Made by a program: the position numbers and the translations under genes | NCBI GenBank assembly: GCA_026003235.1 | Contig: BPGW01000006.1 | Coordinates: forward strand, 62,001-126,000 | Source of the DNA: Bacteroidia bacterium | GTDB lineage: Bacteria > Bacteroidota > Bacteroidia > SpSt-205 | Direction: 5' to 3' | DNA length: 64,000 nucleotides | Shown: one piece after another, positions 1-8,442 of the stretch | Position numbering within the stretch: position 1 is the first letter of the stretch | How the letters are laid out: the number at the start of each line of letters is the position of its first letter | The notes under the pieces: model-generated | Seen by the model: only the letters and a program-made list of their open reading frames with translations | The model's database searches: none | Told to the model about the DNA's origin: nothing

Positions 1-703
1 ACTTGCCAGCCTGGAGAGGGGCGGTTTCGGGGGAAAGGATTTTAGCAAAGACCAGCGCAGCTGGCGCATTCATAACCGAGGCTGTCATCAAGTGAAGGGC
101 AAACGCCTGTCGCAAAAGAGGGTCGTTCCCTCCGAGAAAGCCCACATACGCAGCTAAAACGCCCCCAGCAAGGGTGGCCATGCCCGCAACCATGATGGCC
201 AGCAATTCAGAACGGGAAACCCTGGGCAGAAACGGCTTAATCAAAAGGGGCGCTTCCGTCTGCCCCAGTACGATGTTGGAGGCAGCGCAGAGGCTTTCTG
301 GCCCTGAAGTGCCCAGCGTGCGCCGCATCACCCAGCCAAAGGCCTTCACCACCTTTTGCAGAAGGCCCAAATGATACAGCGCAGAAGTCAACGCCGCAAA
401 AAACACAAGCGTGGGCAGCACCTGCAGCACAAAAATGAACCCAAATGTCTCCCTGTATTGGGGATTCACGAGGTTACCAAATAAAAAAAGGGCGCCTTCT
501 TGGGAAAAGTCCAAGACTTTTACGAAAGCCCGGCTAAAGAGAGAAAACGCCTCCCGCACTAAGGGCGCTCGCAGAAAAAGCAGGCCTAAGCCGAATTGCA
601 GGGCCAGGCCGCCCAGCACGACCCGCCAAGGGAAAGGGCGGCGCCGTTCGGCCAAAAGCCACGCCACTAGCAGCAGGAGAGGAACCCCAAAAAGGGCTTG
701 CAT
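1..703 (-). CDS. Concentrative nucleoside transporter (CNT/NupC family), C-terminus beyond window
   Basis: Inner-membrane symporter for nucleosides, driven by a cation gradient. About 234 residues are present: hydrophobic helices from the N-terminus (MQALFGVPLLLLVAW), then the CNT signature GQTEAPLLIKPFLPRVSRSE near residue 147, followed by MVAGMATLAGGVLAAYVG. The family is about 400 residues long, so the C-terminal part runs off the left edge. The ATG at 701-703 overlaps the stop of the bifunctional nuclease gene by one base (TGATG), so the two are probably co-transcribed and translationally coupled. Substrate (pyrimidine or purine nucleosides) cannot be told. No frameshift was seen. Confidence 0.85.
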   Translation of the reverse strand, partial: MQALFGVPLLLLVAWLLAERRRPFPWRVVLGGLALQFGLGLLFLRAPLVREAFSLFSRAFVKVLDFSQEGALFLFGNLVNPQYRETFGFIFVLQVLPTLVFFAALTSALYHLGLLQKVVKAFGWVMRRTLGTSGPESLCAASNIVLGQTEAPLLIKPFLPRVSRSELLAIMVAGMATLAGGVLAAYVGFLGGNDPLLRQAFALHLMTASVMNAPAALVFAKILSPETAPLQAGK

Positions 704-1287
704 CAGGTGTCGGCTTCGCCGGACTCCAGCTTACGCAGCTCGTCTCGCAGCCGGGCCGCCGTCTCGTAGTCTTCTCGGGCAAGCGCTTCTTCCAGAAGCC
801 GCTCCAGCTCCTCCCGAGAACGCCTACTGGTGGAGCCTCTTGCGCGGGCCTCTCTGGACTCGGTCTCTTCCTCTTCCAGGACAGGCTGGCCGGCTTGTCG
901 TAACACTTCTTCCTCGCAAAATATAGGCGCCCGCGCGCGAAGCGCCAACGCTATCCCATCGCTGGGCCGGCAGTCTATATCCACGACCTCCTGGCCTGTG
1001 TCCAACAGCAGGTAGGCGTAGAAGGTAGAATCCTGCAATTTATGAATGGTTACCTCCAGAAGCGTGACATTCAAGGCGCGCAAAGTGTTGATGAAAAGAT
1101 CGTGAGTCAGGGGCCTGGGATGCTGAAACTTTTCCAGCTCTATGTTTATCGCATGGGCTTCAGGAAGGCCTATGACGATAGGTAAGCGGCGTGAACCTTG
1201 CTTTTCCCGCAGAATGACGAGGAAAGCGTTGTAGCTCTCTGTGGGAGAACGGCTGAGGCCAGCTACTTCCATTTCCACCTTCGCCAT
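703..1287 (-). CDS. Bifunctional nuclease (BFN/DUF151) domain protein with UVR motif
   Basis: A 194-residue protein with an N-terminal BFN domain (residues about 1-135; motifs LPIVIGLPEAHAI, LTHDLF, CRPSDGIALALR) and a C-terminal UVR-type helical motif (ERLLEEALAREDYETAARLR). This architecture is common in Bacteroidota, where the in vivo role is not clear; plant homologues have nuclease activity in vitro. A longer reading frame runs upstream, but the ATG at 1285-1287 is preferred because MAKVEMEVAGLS is the usual start of the family and a TACCTTTG promoter octamer lies 6 bases before it. The upstream extension would overlap the lycopene cyclase gene. Confidence 0.88.
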   Translation of the reverse strand: MAKVEMEVAGLSRSPTESYNAFLVILREKQGSRRLPIVIGLPEAHAINIELEKFQHPRPLTHDLFINTLRALNVTLLEVTIHKLQDSTFYAYLLLDTGQEVVDIDCRPSDGIALALRARAPIFCEEEVLRQAGQPVLEEEETESREARARGSTSRRSREELERLLEEALAREDYETAARLRDELRKLESGEADT

Positions 1288-1293
1288 TAGGGT

Positions 1294-1301
1294 CAAAGGT
1301 A
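1294..1301 (-). promoter_or_regulatory. Bacteroidota-type -7 promoter octamer
   Basis: TACCTTTG on the minus strand, 6 bases before the ATG of the bifunctional nuclease gene. It fixes the start choice and implies a leader of a few bases at most. Confidence 0.65.
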
Positions 1302-1315
1302 CGAAAGCTTTGGCG

Positions 1316-2071
1316 CTAAGGAAAAGCTTTGCCTGGGCGCCACGTGTAGACCAGCAAGGCGCCTTGTGCAACCATCAGCGTGGTTAGCGTGAAAAACAGG
1401 GCTTCCTCCACGGGAAGGCCGCCAGGCAAATGCCAGCCCAGAGAAGTCGCTTCGGTGATGTGCCAGATGCCCGACCGGATAGCCCAAGTGTCCGCTGCCC
1501 ACAGATACAGGGAAAGAGGGAACACTGTAAGGCCCAGGATTCGGCGGTGTTGCAGGAAAGCGCGCCCGCCCAGAATCCACTGCCCCGCTACTACAGGTAA
1601 AGCCCAGCTCGCAATCAAGCACAAATAGGTACCCTTTTCCCATCCTATCCAAAGCCCATACCCTGCTAACCCCGCCAAGCCCGCCGAAAGCGTGGCTACC
1701 ACGTACACCCACCTCCGAGACCAAGCCAGCGGTTCGGCTTGAGAGCGTCCTGTGCGGCTGGCCCAGAAAAAAGTCAGCGTGCCTAAAATGGTTTGTAAAA
1801 CGAAAAAAAGATACTCTTCCAGGGGTACCCATCCCAGGTGCACCCCCCAGACGCGGTCTGGTGGATAGGTCCAGATCTGTCGGGCCACCAGGTAGTTGTC
1901 CCAGGGCGTGGTATACAGCACAGCTACCGTAACCAAGAAGAGTAAAGCGAGGCTGGGGTTGCGGGGAACAAAGTGGCTGGGGAAAGGGCGATCCTTAAGC
2001 CGTCTTTGGATCGAAGCCAGCAGCAGGAGCGGAGGAAGGAGAAAAACAGCTAAGAACTCACCGTAGGTCAT
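1316..2071 (-). CDS. Lycopene cyclase, CarR/CrtYcd-type membrane protein
   Basis: An integral membrane protein of 251 residues with about seven hydrophobic segments. The two halves repeat a pattern with a Pro-x-Glu-Glu motif (VPLEEYLFFVLQ near residue 83, LPVEEALFFTL near residue 221), typical of the fused heterodimeric-type lycopene beta-cyclase domains found in archaea, fungi and some Bacteroidota. It would convert lycopene ends to beta-rings. Its ATG overlaps the stop of the P450 gene by 4 bases (ATGA), so cyclase and P450 are translationally coupled. The pairing supports a carotenoid end-group pathway. The exact number of rings formed cannot be read. Confidence 0.82.
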   Translation of the reverse strand: MTYGEFLAVFLLPPLLLLASIQRRLKDRPFPSHFVPRNPSLALLFLVTVAVLYTTPWDNYLVARQIWTYPPDRVWGVHLGWVPLEEYLFFVLQTILGTLTFFWASRTGRSQAEPLAWSRRWVYVVATLSAGLAGLAGYGLWIGWEKGTYLCLIASWALPVVAGQWILGGRAFLQHRRILGLTVFPLSLYLWAADTWAIRSGIWHITEATSLGWHLPGGLPVEEALFFTLTTLMVAQGALLVYTWRPGKAFP

Positions 2072-3363
2072 ATCGCTTCGATGAAGAGGGGCACGCCGGG
2101 GCGCGGTTCAAGGGTAGCCCCCATGTAAGGCCGAGGGGAACGGCCGGCCGGACGAAAGCGATAGCGCTGCAGCAGCCGAGCCAGCACCAGCCGTAGCTCT
2201 ATCTGGGCAAAAGGCGCCCCTATACACATCCGAGGGCCCCCACTAAAAGGCACGTAAGCAAAAGTCTCCGAAGGGCCGCTTTTTTGCCATCGCTCAGGCC
2301 AGAACCGATCCGGCTCTTCCCAGAAAGCCGGATGGCGATGCACCAGGTAATAGCTCAAAAGCACGCGCTTGCCGGGGGCCAGGGTATAGCCTCCGAGCTC
2401 AACGGGTGCGACCACACGCCGGTTCCCCGCATGAATAGGGGGGTAAAGCCGCAAGACTTCTCGGACAAAGGCATCCAGATGGGGCAGGGTAGACAGGTTC
2501 GCCGGTGTGGGAGGCTGACTGCCCAAGGTATCTCGTATTTCGGCCTGGAGGGTGGCTTGGTGGTCCGGCCACTCAGCCAGCAGGTGCAGGCTCCAAGCAA
2601 GGGCCGCCGTGCTGGTGTCGTGCCCGGCAATGAACATCGTGAGCATTTGGTCTCGTACGAGCTCATCGTCTTCGTAGGCCTGGATAAGGTGGGTCAGCAG
2701 ATCGTCGGGAGGATCGGGGTTCTGGCGGCGCTCCCGAATGAGCCGGTAAAAATGAGCATCTAACGCCTTCACCTTGGGGGGAGGGGGCGCTGGACCCGTC
2801 AGAAGCCATAAACCTGGCCCAATGTACTCTATCGCAGCGAGGATAGGCTCCCAAAGTGCGGGCAGCTCCGGCCTTATGTCGTGGCTGAAGTATACCTCTT
2901 CAAACGCCTGCAGGGCCAGTTTTCGCATCTCCACCAGCATGTCCAGGGTATAGCCGGGCTGCCAGCGCCGCGTAACCTCGTCTACCAGCGTATGAAAGTC
3001 TTCTAAGCGAGGCAGCAGATGGCGCCGGCGATTGCTGCGTTCCTGCACGGCGCGCAGGTGGGCGTGCTCGGCGCCGTCCATCACCAGGAACCCTCGCCGC
3101 AGAAGCCGTACAATCGGTTCGTCGCCTACCCGCCAGGCAAAAGCCTCGCGTTTATCCACCAGCGCTTGGCGTAGCAGGGACGGATGGGCTACGATCACAA
3201 GCTGGAACCGCCCTAACCGCACTTCAAAAACATCCCCCAGGCGCCGATGTAAAAGCAGAAGAGCCTCAGGTAAGCCCGAAAGACCTTTTCGCAGGCGCCC
3301 CAGCACCTGAAGCCCTTGCCAAAAAGTTAGCTTATCTACGGAAGGGATAGTGGCTGTGCCCAT
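2068..3363 (-). CDS. Cytochrome P450, probable carotenoid hydroxylase (CYP175-like)
   Basis: A 431-residue soluble bacterial P450. The I-helix motif AGHDTS is near residue 240, the K-helix ExxR (EVLR) near residue 295, and the haem-ligand loop FSGGPRMCIG near residue 370 carries the axial Cys. There is no N-terminal membrane anchor. CYP175A1 of Thermus is a beta-carotene 3-hydroxylase; overlap with a lycopene cyclase gene makes the same job likely here, giving cryptoxanthin or zeaxanthin. That assignment rests on context and general family resemblance. No redox partner gene is nearby. A TACTTTTG octamer lies 12 bases upstream. Divergent to a glycosyltransferase gene with only 58 bases between the starts. 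Confidence 0.88.
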   Translation of the reverse strand: MGTATIPSVDKLTFWQGLQVLGRLRKGLSGLPEALLLLHRRLGDVFEVRLGRFQLVIVAHPSLLRQALVDKREAFAWRVGDEPIVRLLRRGFLVMDGAEHAHLRAVQERSNRRRHLLPRLEDFHTLVDEVTRRWQPGYTLDMLVEMRKLALQAFEEVYFSHDIRPELPALWEPILAAIEYIGPGLWLLTGPAPPPPKVKALDAHFYRLIRERRQNPDPPDDLLTHLIQAYEDDELVRDQMLTMFIAGHDTSTAALAWSLHLLAEWPDHQATLQAEIRDTLGSQPPTPANLSTLPHLDAFVREVLRLYPPIHAGNRRVVAPVELGGYTLAPGKRVLLSYYLVHRHPAFWEEPDRFWPERWQKSGPSETFAYVPFSGGPRMCIGAPFAQIELRLVLARLLQRYRFRPAGRSPRPYMGATLEPRPGVPLFIEAI

Positions 3364-3375
3364 GGCGGCTTAGAA

Positions 3376-3383
3376 CAAAAGTA
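3376..3383 (-). promoter_or_regulatory. -7 promoter octamer for the P450/cyclase pair
   Basis: TACTTTTG on the minus strand, 12 bases before the P450 ATG. This is the longest spacing of the set. Confidence 0.5.
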
Positions 3384-3407
3384 GGGCAGGAGCAGTGGTA
3401 GGGTGCC

Positions 3408-3415
3408 TATCTTCG
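3408..3415 (+). promoter_or_regulatory. -7-like octamer, TTCG variant
   Basis: TATCTTCG, 6 bases before the ATG at 3422. The same TTCG ending recurs before the genes at 35899 and 36811. Confidence 0.45.
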
Positions 3416-3421
3416 GGCCGT

Positions 3422-4510
3422 ATGCTGGTGGTGGGCTTTGGGCTCTGGTGGCTGACGTATGCGTACTTTTTATGGCGGTGGGGGCGGTATGTGCCGCGAG
3501 CCGTGGCCGCGCCTGACCTGCCGCCGGTGCGTGCAGCTGTCTTGGTGCCTGTGCGCAACGAAGCCCCCCACATCACAGCATGCCTGAACTCCCTCCTGAA
3601 GCAAACTCGCCCCCCCGACGAGATCTGGGTGGTAGATGACCACAGCGAGGACGACACAGCTCAGAAGGTAGCCGAGCTTATGGCTCAGCACGAGCGTTTG
3701 CGCTACCTGCGCCTTCCCTCCCACCAGTATGGCAAAAAAGCCGCTCTGGCCTTGGGGCTGGCAGCTACACAGGCCGATATCATCCTTACTACGGATGGCG
3801 ACACCCGACACGAGTCCGATACGGTGGAGAAGATGCTGCGCCCTTTCCTTCGGCCGGAGGTTCAGGTGGTAGGGGGGTGGGTGCGCCTCCAGGCTAAAGA
3901 AGGCTGGCTGGCGGCCTTTCAGCGGATGGAGATGGCGGGGATTCTCCAGCTTACAGCAGGCAGCTGGCAGCGAGGTGAGCCCCTCACCGCTAACGGCGCT
4001 CTCTTGGCCTATCGCCGCTCCGCCTTTTACGCTGTAGGGGGATGGGGTCCGGCAGCGCACCATCCCAGCGGGGACGACGACCTGCTTGTGCATCGGATAC
4101 GACGCCACTTTGGGCCGCAAGCGTTGTTTTTCAGCGACGCTGTGGTAGAGACCTTTCCCGTGGAAACTTGGCAAGGGTGGCTCTATCAGCGTCTGCGCTG
4201 GTTGTCAAAGCGCCGCTTCTACCCAGTGCCCTGGCCATGGATAGGGATGGGGCTGCTCGGGGGTACTCAGCTGTCTTTGGTGCTTAGCTGGGTGGTTTTG
4301 CCGAGCTGGGCGGCGCTAGCCGGGTGGCTATGGGTCCAAGCCTGGCAACTCTGGCTGATTAGGCGGGGGCTCCAGGCCGTACAAAGCCCCCTCCCTTCCT
4401 TGGGGAAGGTCGTCGGCGTAGGAGCGCTCTACCCCTGGCTTGCTGTGGGGGTCGGTATCTTGGCGCTCCTTCGGCCACGCTTCCGGTGGAAGGGAAGGCC
4501 CTTCCAGTAG
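3422..4510 (+). CDS. Membrane glycosyltransferase, family 2 (CrtQ/BcsA-like fold)
   Basis: About 362 residues. One N-terminal membrane helix (MLVVGFGLWWLTYAYFLW), then a GT-A catalytic domain: VPVRNEAPHI, VVDDHS, the DxD-type metal motif TTDGDT, GDDDLL as catalytic-base region, and a QRLRW box (Q/RxxRW) near residue 265, followed by three C-terminal membrane helices. It would transfer a sugar from a nucleotide donor at the inner face of the membrane. Its position opposite the P450/cyclase genes suggests carotenoid glycosylation (as in CrtQ), but lipid or polysaccharide synthesis is equally possible. Start chosen at the second Met because a promoter-like octamer lies just before it. Confidence 0.8.
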   Translation: MLVVGFGLWWLTYAYFLWRWGRYVPRAVAAPDLPPVRAAVLVPVRNEAPHITACLNSLLKQTRPPDEIWVVDDHSEDDTAQKVAELMAQHERLRYLRLPSHQYGKKAALALGLAATQADIILTTDGDTRHESDTVEKMLRPFLRPEVQVVGGWVRLQAKEGWLAAFQRMEMAGILQLTAGSWQRGEPLTANGALLAYRRSAFYAVGGWGPAAHHPSGDDDLLVHRIRRHFGPQALFFSDAVVETFPVETWQGWLYQRLRWLSKRRFYPVPWPWIGMGLLGGTQLSLVLSWVVLPSWAALAGWLWVQAWQLWLIRRGLQAVQSPLPSLGKVVGVGALYPWLAVGVGILALLRPRFRWKGRPFQ

Positions 4511-4544
4511 CTGGAGCCCTAAACCGTATTCCCCTTCCTGGGCT

Positions 4545-4552
4545 TATCTTTG
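4545..4552 (+). promoter_or_regulatory. -7 promoter octamer for lepA
   Basis: TATCTTTG, 7 bases before the lepA ATG at 4560. Confidence 0.65.
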
Positions 4553-4559
4553 CTTACGC

Positions 4560-6345
4560 ATGGCGACGGAGCATCTGCGCAACTTTTGCATCATCGCCCA
4601 CATAGATCACGGCAAAAAGCACCCTGGCCGACCGGCTTCTTGAAGCCACGGGCACCCTCTCTGCCCGCGAGATGATGGATCAGGTGCTGGATAGCATGGA
4701 CCTTGAGCGGGAAAAAGGCATCACCATCAAAAGCCATCCTGTCCAGATGACGTACCAGGGCTATGTGTTGAACCTGATTGACACGCCGGGGCATGTGGAT
4801 TTTTCGTACGAGGTGTCGCGGGCTATCGCCGCCTGCGAAGGTGCTCTCTTGGTCGTGGACGCAAGCCAGGGCATCCAGGCCCAGACGCTGGCCAACCTTT
4901 ACCTGGCGCTGGAGCAGGACCTGGAGATCATCCCCGTCCTCAACAAGATAGACTTGCCGGCAGCTCGCCCCGATGAGATTCGCGATCAAATCGTGGAACT
5001 TTTAGGCTGCCGCCCAGAAGACGTTCTCTACGTCAGCGCAAAAGAAGGCATCGGTATTGAGACCCTTCTCCAAGCGATCCTGGAGCGTATACCGCCGCCA
5101 GCTGACAGACCTGCGGACCCTTTGCGGGCGCTTATCTTTGACTCGCAGTTTGATCCGTACCGGGGAGCCGTCGCCTACGTGCGCGTCAAAGAAGGGGAGC
5201 TACGGCCAGGCATGCGGATTCGGCTTATGGCCACCCGGCGCCGAGTACACCGTGGAAGAAGTCGGTATCTTCCGGCTCAAGCGTGAACCCCAGGAAGCTA
5301 TCCCTTGCGGCTCCGTAGGGTACGTCGTGGCAGGCATCAAGAACATCCGCGAAATCAAGGTGGGCGATACGATCACCCAGGCCGATCGGCCTGCGGCAGA
5401 ACCCCTCAAGGGCTTCCGGGAAATGAAGCCTATGGTCTTTGCAGGGCTTTATCCGGTGGACTCCAGCCAGTTTGAGGACCTGCGGGAGGCGCTGGAAAAG
5501 CTCCGCCTCAACGATGCCGCAATCCAGTTTGAACCGGAGACGTCGGCGGCGCTGGGCTTTGGGTTTCGGGTGGGGTTTTTGGGCCTCTTGCACATGGAGA
5601 TTGTGCAGGAGCGGCTCTCGCGAGGAATTCGGCATGGAAGTGCTGGCCACCGTGCCCAATGTGCCCTACCACGCATACCTACGCAGTGGAGAAATGGTCG
5701 TGGTAACCAACCCCCGCCCACATGCCAGACCCCGCTCAGCTGGACCACCTGGAGGAACCCTATGTGCGAGCCCAGATTATCACCGACGCAGCGTATATTG
5801 GACCGCTGATGGAGCTTTGCATCAGCCGCCGGGGCCTCTTCAAGAATCAGACCTACCTTTCGCCTACCCGGGTAGAGCTTGTTTTTGAGATGCCCCTGGC
5901 CGAAGTGATCTTTGACTTTTACGACCGGCTGAAGTCCCTATCGCGGGGGTACGCTTCGCTTGACTACGACCTGATAGGGTACAGGCCCAGCGACTTGGTG
6001 CGGATGGACATCCTGCTGAATGGCGAACGCGTGGATGCTCTGAGCTGCATCATTCACCGGGATAAGGCCTACGATTGGGGGCGTCGGTTGTGCCAAAAGC
6101 TCAAGGAGCTGATTCCTCGTCAGCAATTTGAAGTGGCCATCCAAGCGGCTATTTATGGGCGGGTGATTGCGCGCGAGACGCTCAAAGCCCTTCGCAAGGA
6201 CGTCACCGCCAAATGCTATGGAGGCGACATCACCCGCAAACGCAAGCTCCTGGAGCGCCAAAAAGAAGGTAAGAAGCGTATGCGGCAGCTGGGCTCGGTG
6301 GAAGTGCCCCAGGAGGCTTTCATGGCGGTCCTCAAACTGGATTGA
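4560..6345 (+). CDS. lepA: Elongation factor 4 (LepA), interrupted by frameshifts
   Basis: Ribosome-bound GTPase that back-translocates or helps biogenesis of ribosomes. Visible parts: P-loop IAHIDHGK, switch region [25 protein letters not shown], then domain II, the EF4-specific C-terminal domain ([20 protein letters not shown]) and the basic tail [20 protein letters not shown]. About 595 residues once joined. At least four frame changes are needed: near 4613 (A run), 5232 (C run), 5625 and 5712. All segments match the family at full length, so sequence error is more likely than gene decay. The stop is one base before the ATG of the next gene. Confidence 0.93.
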
Positions 6346-6346
6346 T

Positions 6347-6902
6347 ATGTCTTACCAGGAAAAATTTTTACAAGCGTGGAGCGATTACCAGCGTGAGCGG
6401 CGGACGCGCATGGAAAGCCCAAGTCTTTGAGGTGATTTTGCGCACTTTTCCGGCCGTATTGGTGGCGCAGGCCGATGGCTTTACCGACACTTCTGAGGTG
6501 CAGCGCCTGGAGGAGATCGTGGCTTTCCTCTGCAAGCAGGAAAAAGTACCGCTTGATGCCTGGGATTGGCGGGCGGAGATGCGCTACCTCGCTATAGATA
6601 GCCCCTTCTGGCGAGAGCGGTTCATGGCGGCGCTGCGAGAGCTCCTGCAGACCCGCCCCGAACTGTACAGAGAACAGGCCGAGTTTTTGTTTGCGGTGGC
6701 CGCCGCCAGCACAGGCGATATCACCCGCAATCTGCTTTTGCGCTTGCGCCGTCACGAGAACCTCGCAGGAGAATCTTTTGAGCTGATCTCAGCCAGCGAA
6801 AAGGCCGAAATAGAACGGCTGATCGCTGAATTAGGGTTTGCCGACAAGGCGCCTGAGGCTTTGTCGTACCTTCGCCAGCTTCTTGCCCAAGCCCATGGCT
6901 AA
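6347..6902 (+). CDS. Conserved protein with TerB-like helical domain (frameshifted)
   Basis: About 185 residues starting MSYQEKFLQAWSDYQRERR, then a frame change near 6405 into WKAQVFEVILRTFPAVLV. The segment VLVAQADGFTDTSEVQRLE resembles the acidic metal-binding helix pair of TerB-like proteins (tellurite resistance family), with DGFTDTSE in place of the usual DG-x-x-D/S-x-x-E. No enzyme motif is visible. It sits two bases after lepA and its stop overlaps the start of the exopolyphosphatase-like gene, so it is probably in the same operon. TerB assignment is tentative. Confidence 0.55.
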
Positions 6903-8430
6903 AAAACTGGCTGCGCTGGACTTAGGCACCAATACCTTTCATTTGCTTGTCGCGCAGGTAGAGCCCCAGACGCACGACCTACGGATTGAGCGGGCGCTGC
7001 GGGAGTTTGTCTTTTTAGGACGGGAACTGGAGGGGGAGCCCCCCGTGATCTCGGAAGCGGGCCTTGCTCGGGCTATGGACGTGCTAAGGCGTTTTGTGGA
7101 GATAGCCCGGCAAGCTGGCGCCGAAACCCTCTTGGCTTGCGGTACAGAGGCTTTCCGACGCGCCCAAAATGCCTCAGAACTCATAGAAGCAGCTCGCCAT
7201 GAACTGGGCCTCCCCATCCGCGTCCTCTCCGGCGCTGAAGGAAGCGCGCCTTATCCACGAAGGCGTCAAACATGGCCTCCCCTTGCCAGAAGAACCCTAC
7301 CTTGTCATGGACATTGGCGGGGGATCGGTGGAGCTCATCGTGGGGGAAAAAGGGCAAATCCGCTACCTGGTGAGCCTCCCGGTGGGGGTTACAGCCCTTC
7401 AGCGGCGCTTTCCCGAGCCAGACCCCCTTACCCCCCGCTAAAGTAGAAGAAATGCAGGCTTACCTGGACTCGGTGATCCAGCCAGCGGTAGCCGCCGTCT
7501 CTCGCTTGGAGATCACCCATCTCATTGGCTGTTCTGGCACCTTCAAGACCTTAGGACGGCTCATTGCTCACCAGGCCGACGACGGCCTGGCTGCCCAGTC
7601 CATGCATGGCTATCGCTTCGGGCCGATGTTGTTTTATCCTGTCTACCAGCGTTTGCTCACCCTGCCTTTGTCCGAACGGCTCCGAATGAAAGGCATGCAG
7701 GCCGAGCGAGCGCCCTACATGCCCTTATGGCGCCCTCCTTGTAGAACGAATCCTACGCACTTTCCCTATCGGCACCTTGGTCGTGAGCGATTATGCCCTG
7801 CGAGAAGGCATTCTTTACGACTACATCGCCTCTACTGAAGGGGGGGCTTATCCAGGAAAGGCCTCTCCGTGAGCGCACCGTGGTGAGCCTGGGCCAGAAG
7901 TATCAGCTCGTGGAAGAGCACGCACGCCACACACGCGCCTGGGCAGAAAAGCTTTTCGATCTCCTTCGGCCCCCTGCATCACCTGGGCCAAACCGAACGC
8001 GAATGGCTCGCCTACGCCGCCTACCTCCACGACATTGGACACTTTATCAACCCCAGTGGGCACCATAAACATGGCCTGTATATCCTGCTCAACAGTCCTA
8101 TGCCGGGCTTTACCCCCGAAGAGCTGCTCCTTATGGCCAATCTGGTTCGCTACCATCGCAAGAGCTTGCCTTCTTCCGAGCATTTTCACTATGGGGCTTT
8201 ACCCCGCTCGCAGAAAAAAGTCATTGGGCTTTTAGCGCCCCTTATCCGGCTGGCGGATCAGCTGGCTAAGTACCTGCGGCATGGGCCCTTACGCGTTTCG
8301 GCGGGCTGGACCCCTACCCAAGTCCAGATTGAAGCGGATACGACCGAAGCGCAGGCCGCTTCCTACGTCGCTGCGATGTATGCGGAGGTGCAAGATTTTT
8401 TTTGAGCGCAGTTATAACCGGCAACTTGTT
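6895..8430 (+). CDS. Exopolyphosphatase / GppA-type phosphatase with HD domain (frameshifted)
   Basis: Begins MAKKLAALDLGTNTFHLLVA, the ASKHA phosphate-1 motif of Ppx/GppA; MDIGGGSVELIVG near 7310 is the second motif and LIGCSGTFKTLGRL near 7525 the third. The C-terminal half has an HD-type motif (LHDIGHFI near 8030), as in long Ppx/GppA proteins. It would split terminal phosphate from polyphosphate or pppGpp. At least six frame changes (near 7240, 7435, 7720, 7850, 7975, 8400), several in homopolymers, break the gene; joined length is about 510 residues, normal for the family. The true stop is uncertain because the last frame runs into the next start at 8443. Confidence 0.82.
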
Positions 8431-8442
8431 TTGCCGTCTCTC

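Noticed and set aside
1293-1832. Minus-strand frame of 179 codons
   Set aside because: It is a shifted reading of the lycopene cyclase gene, which has the family motifs in the other frame.
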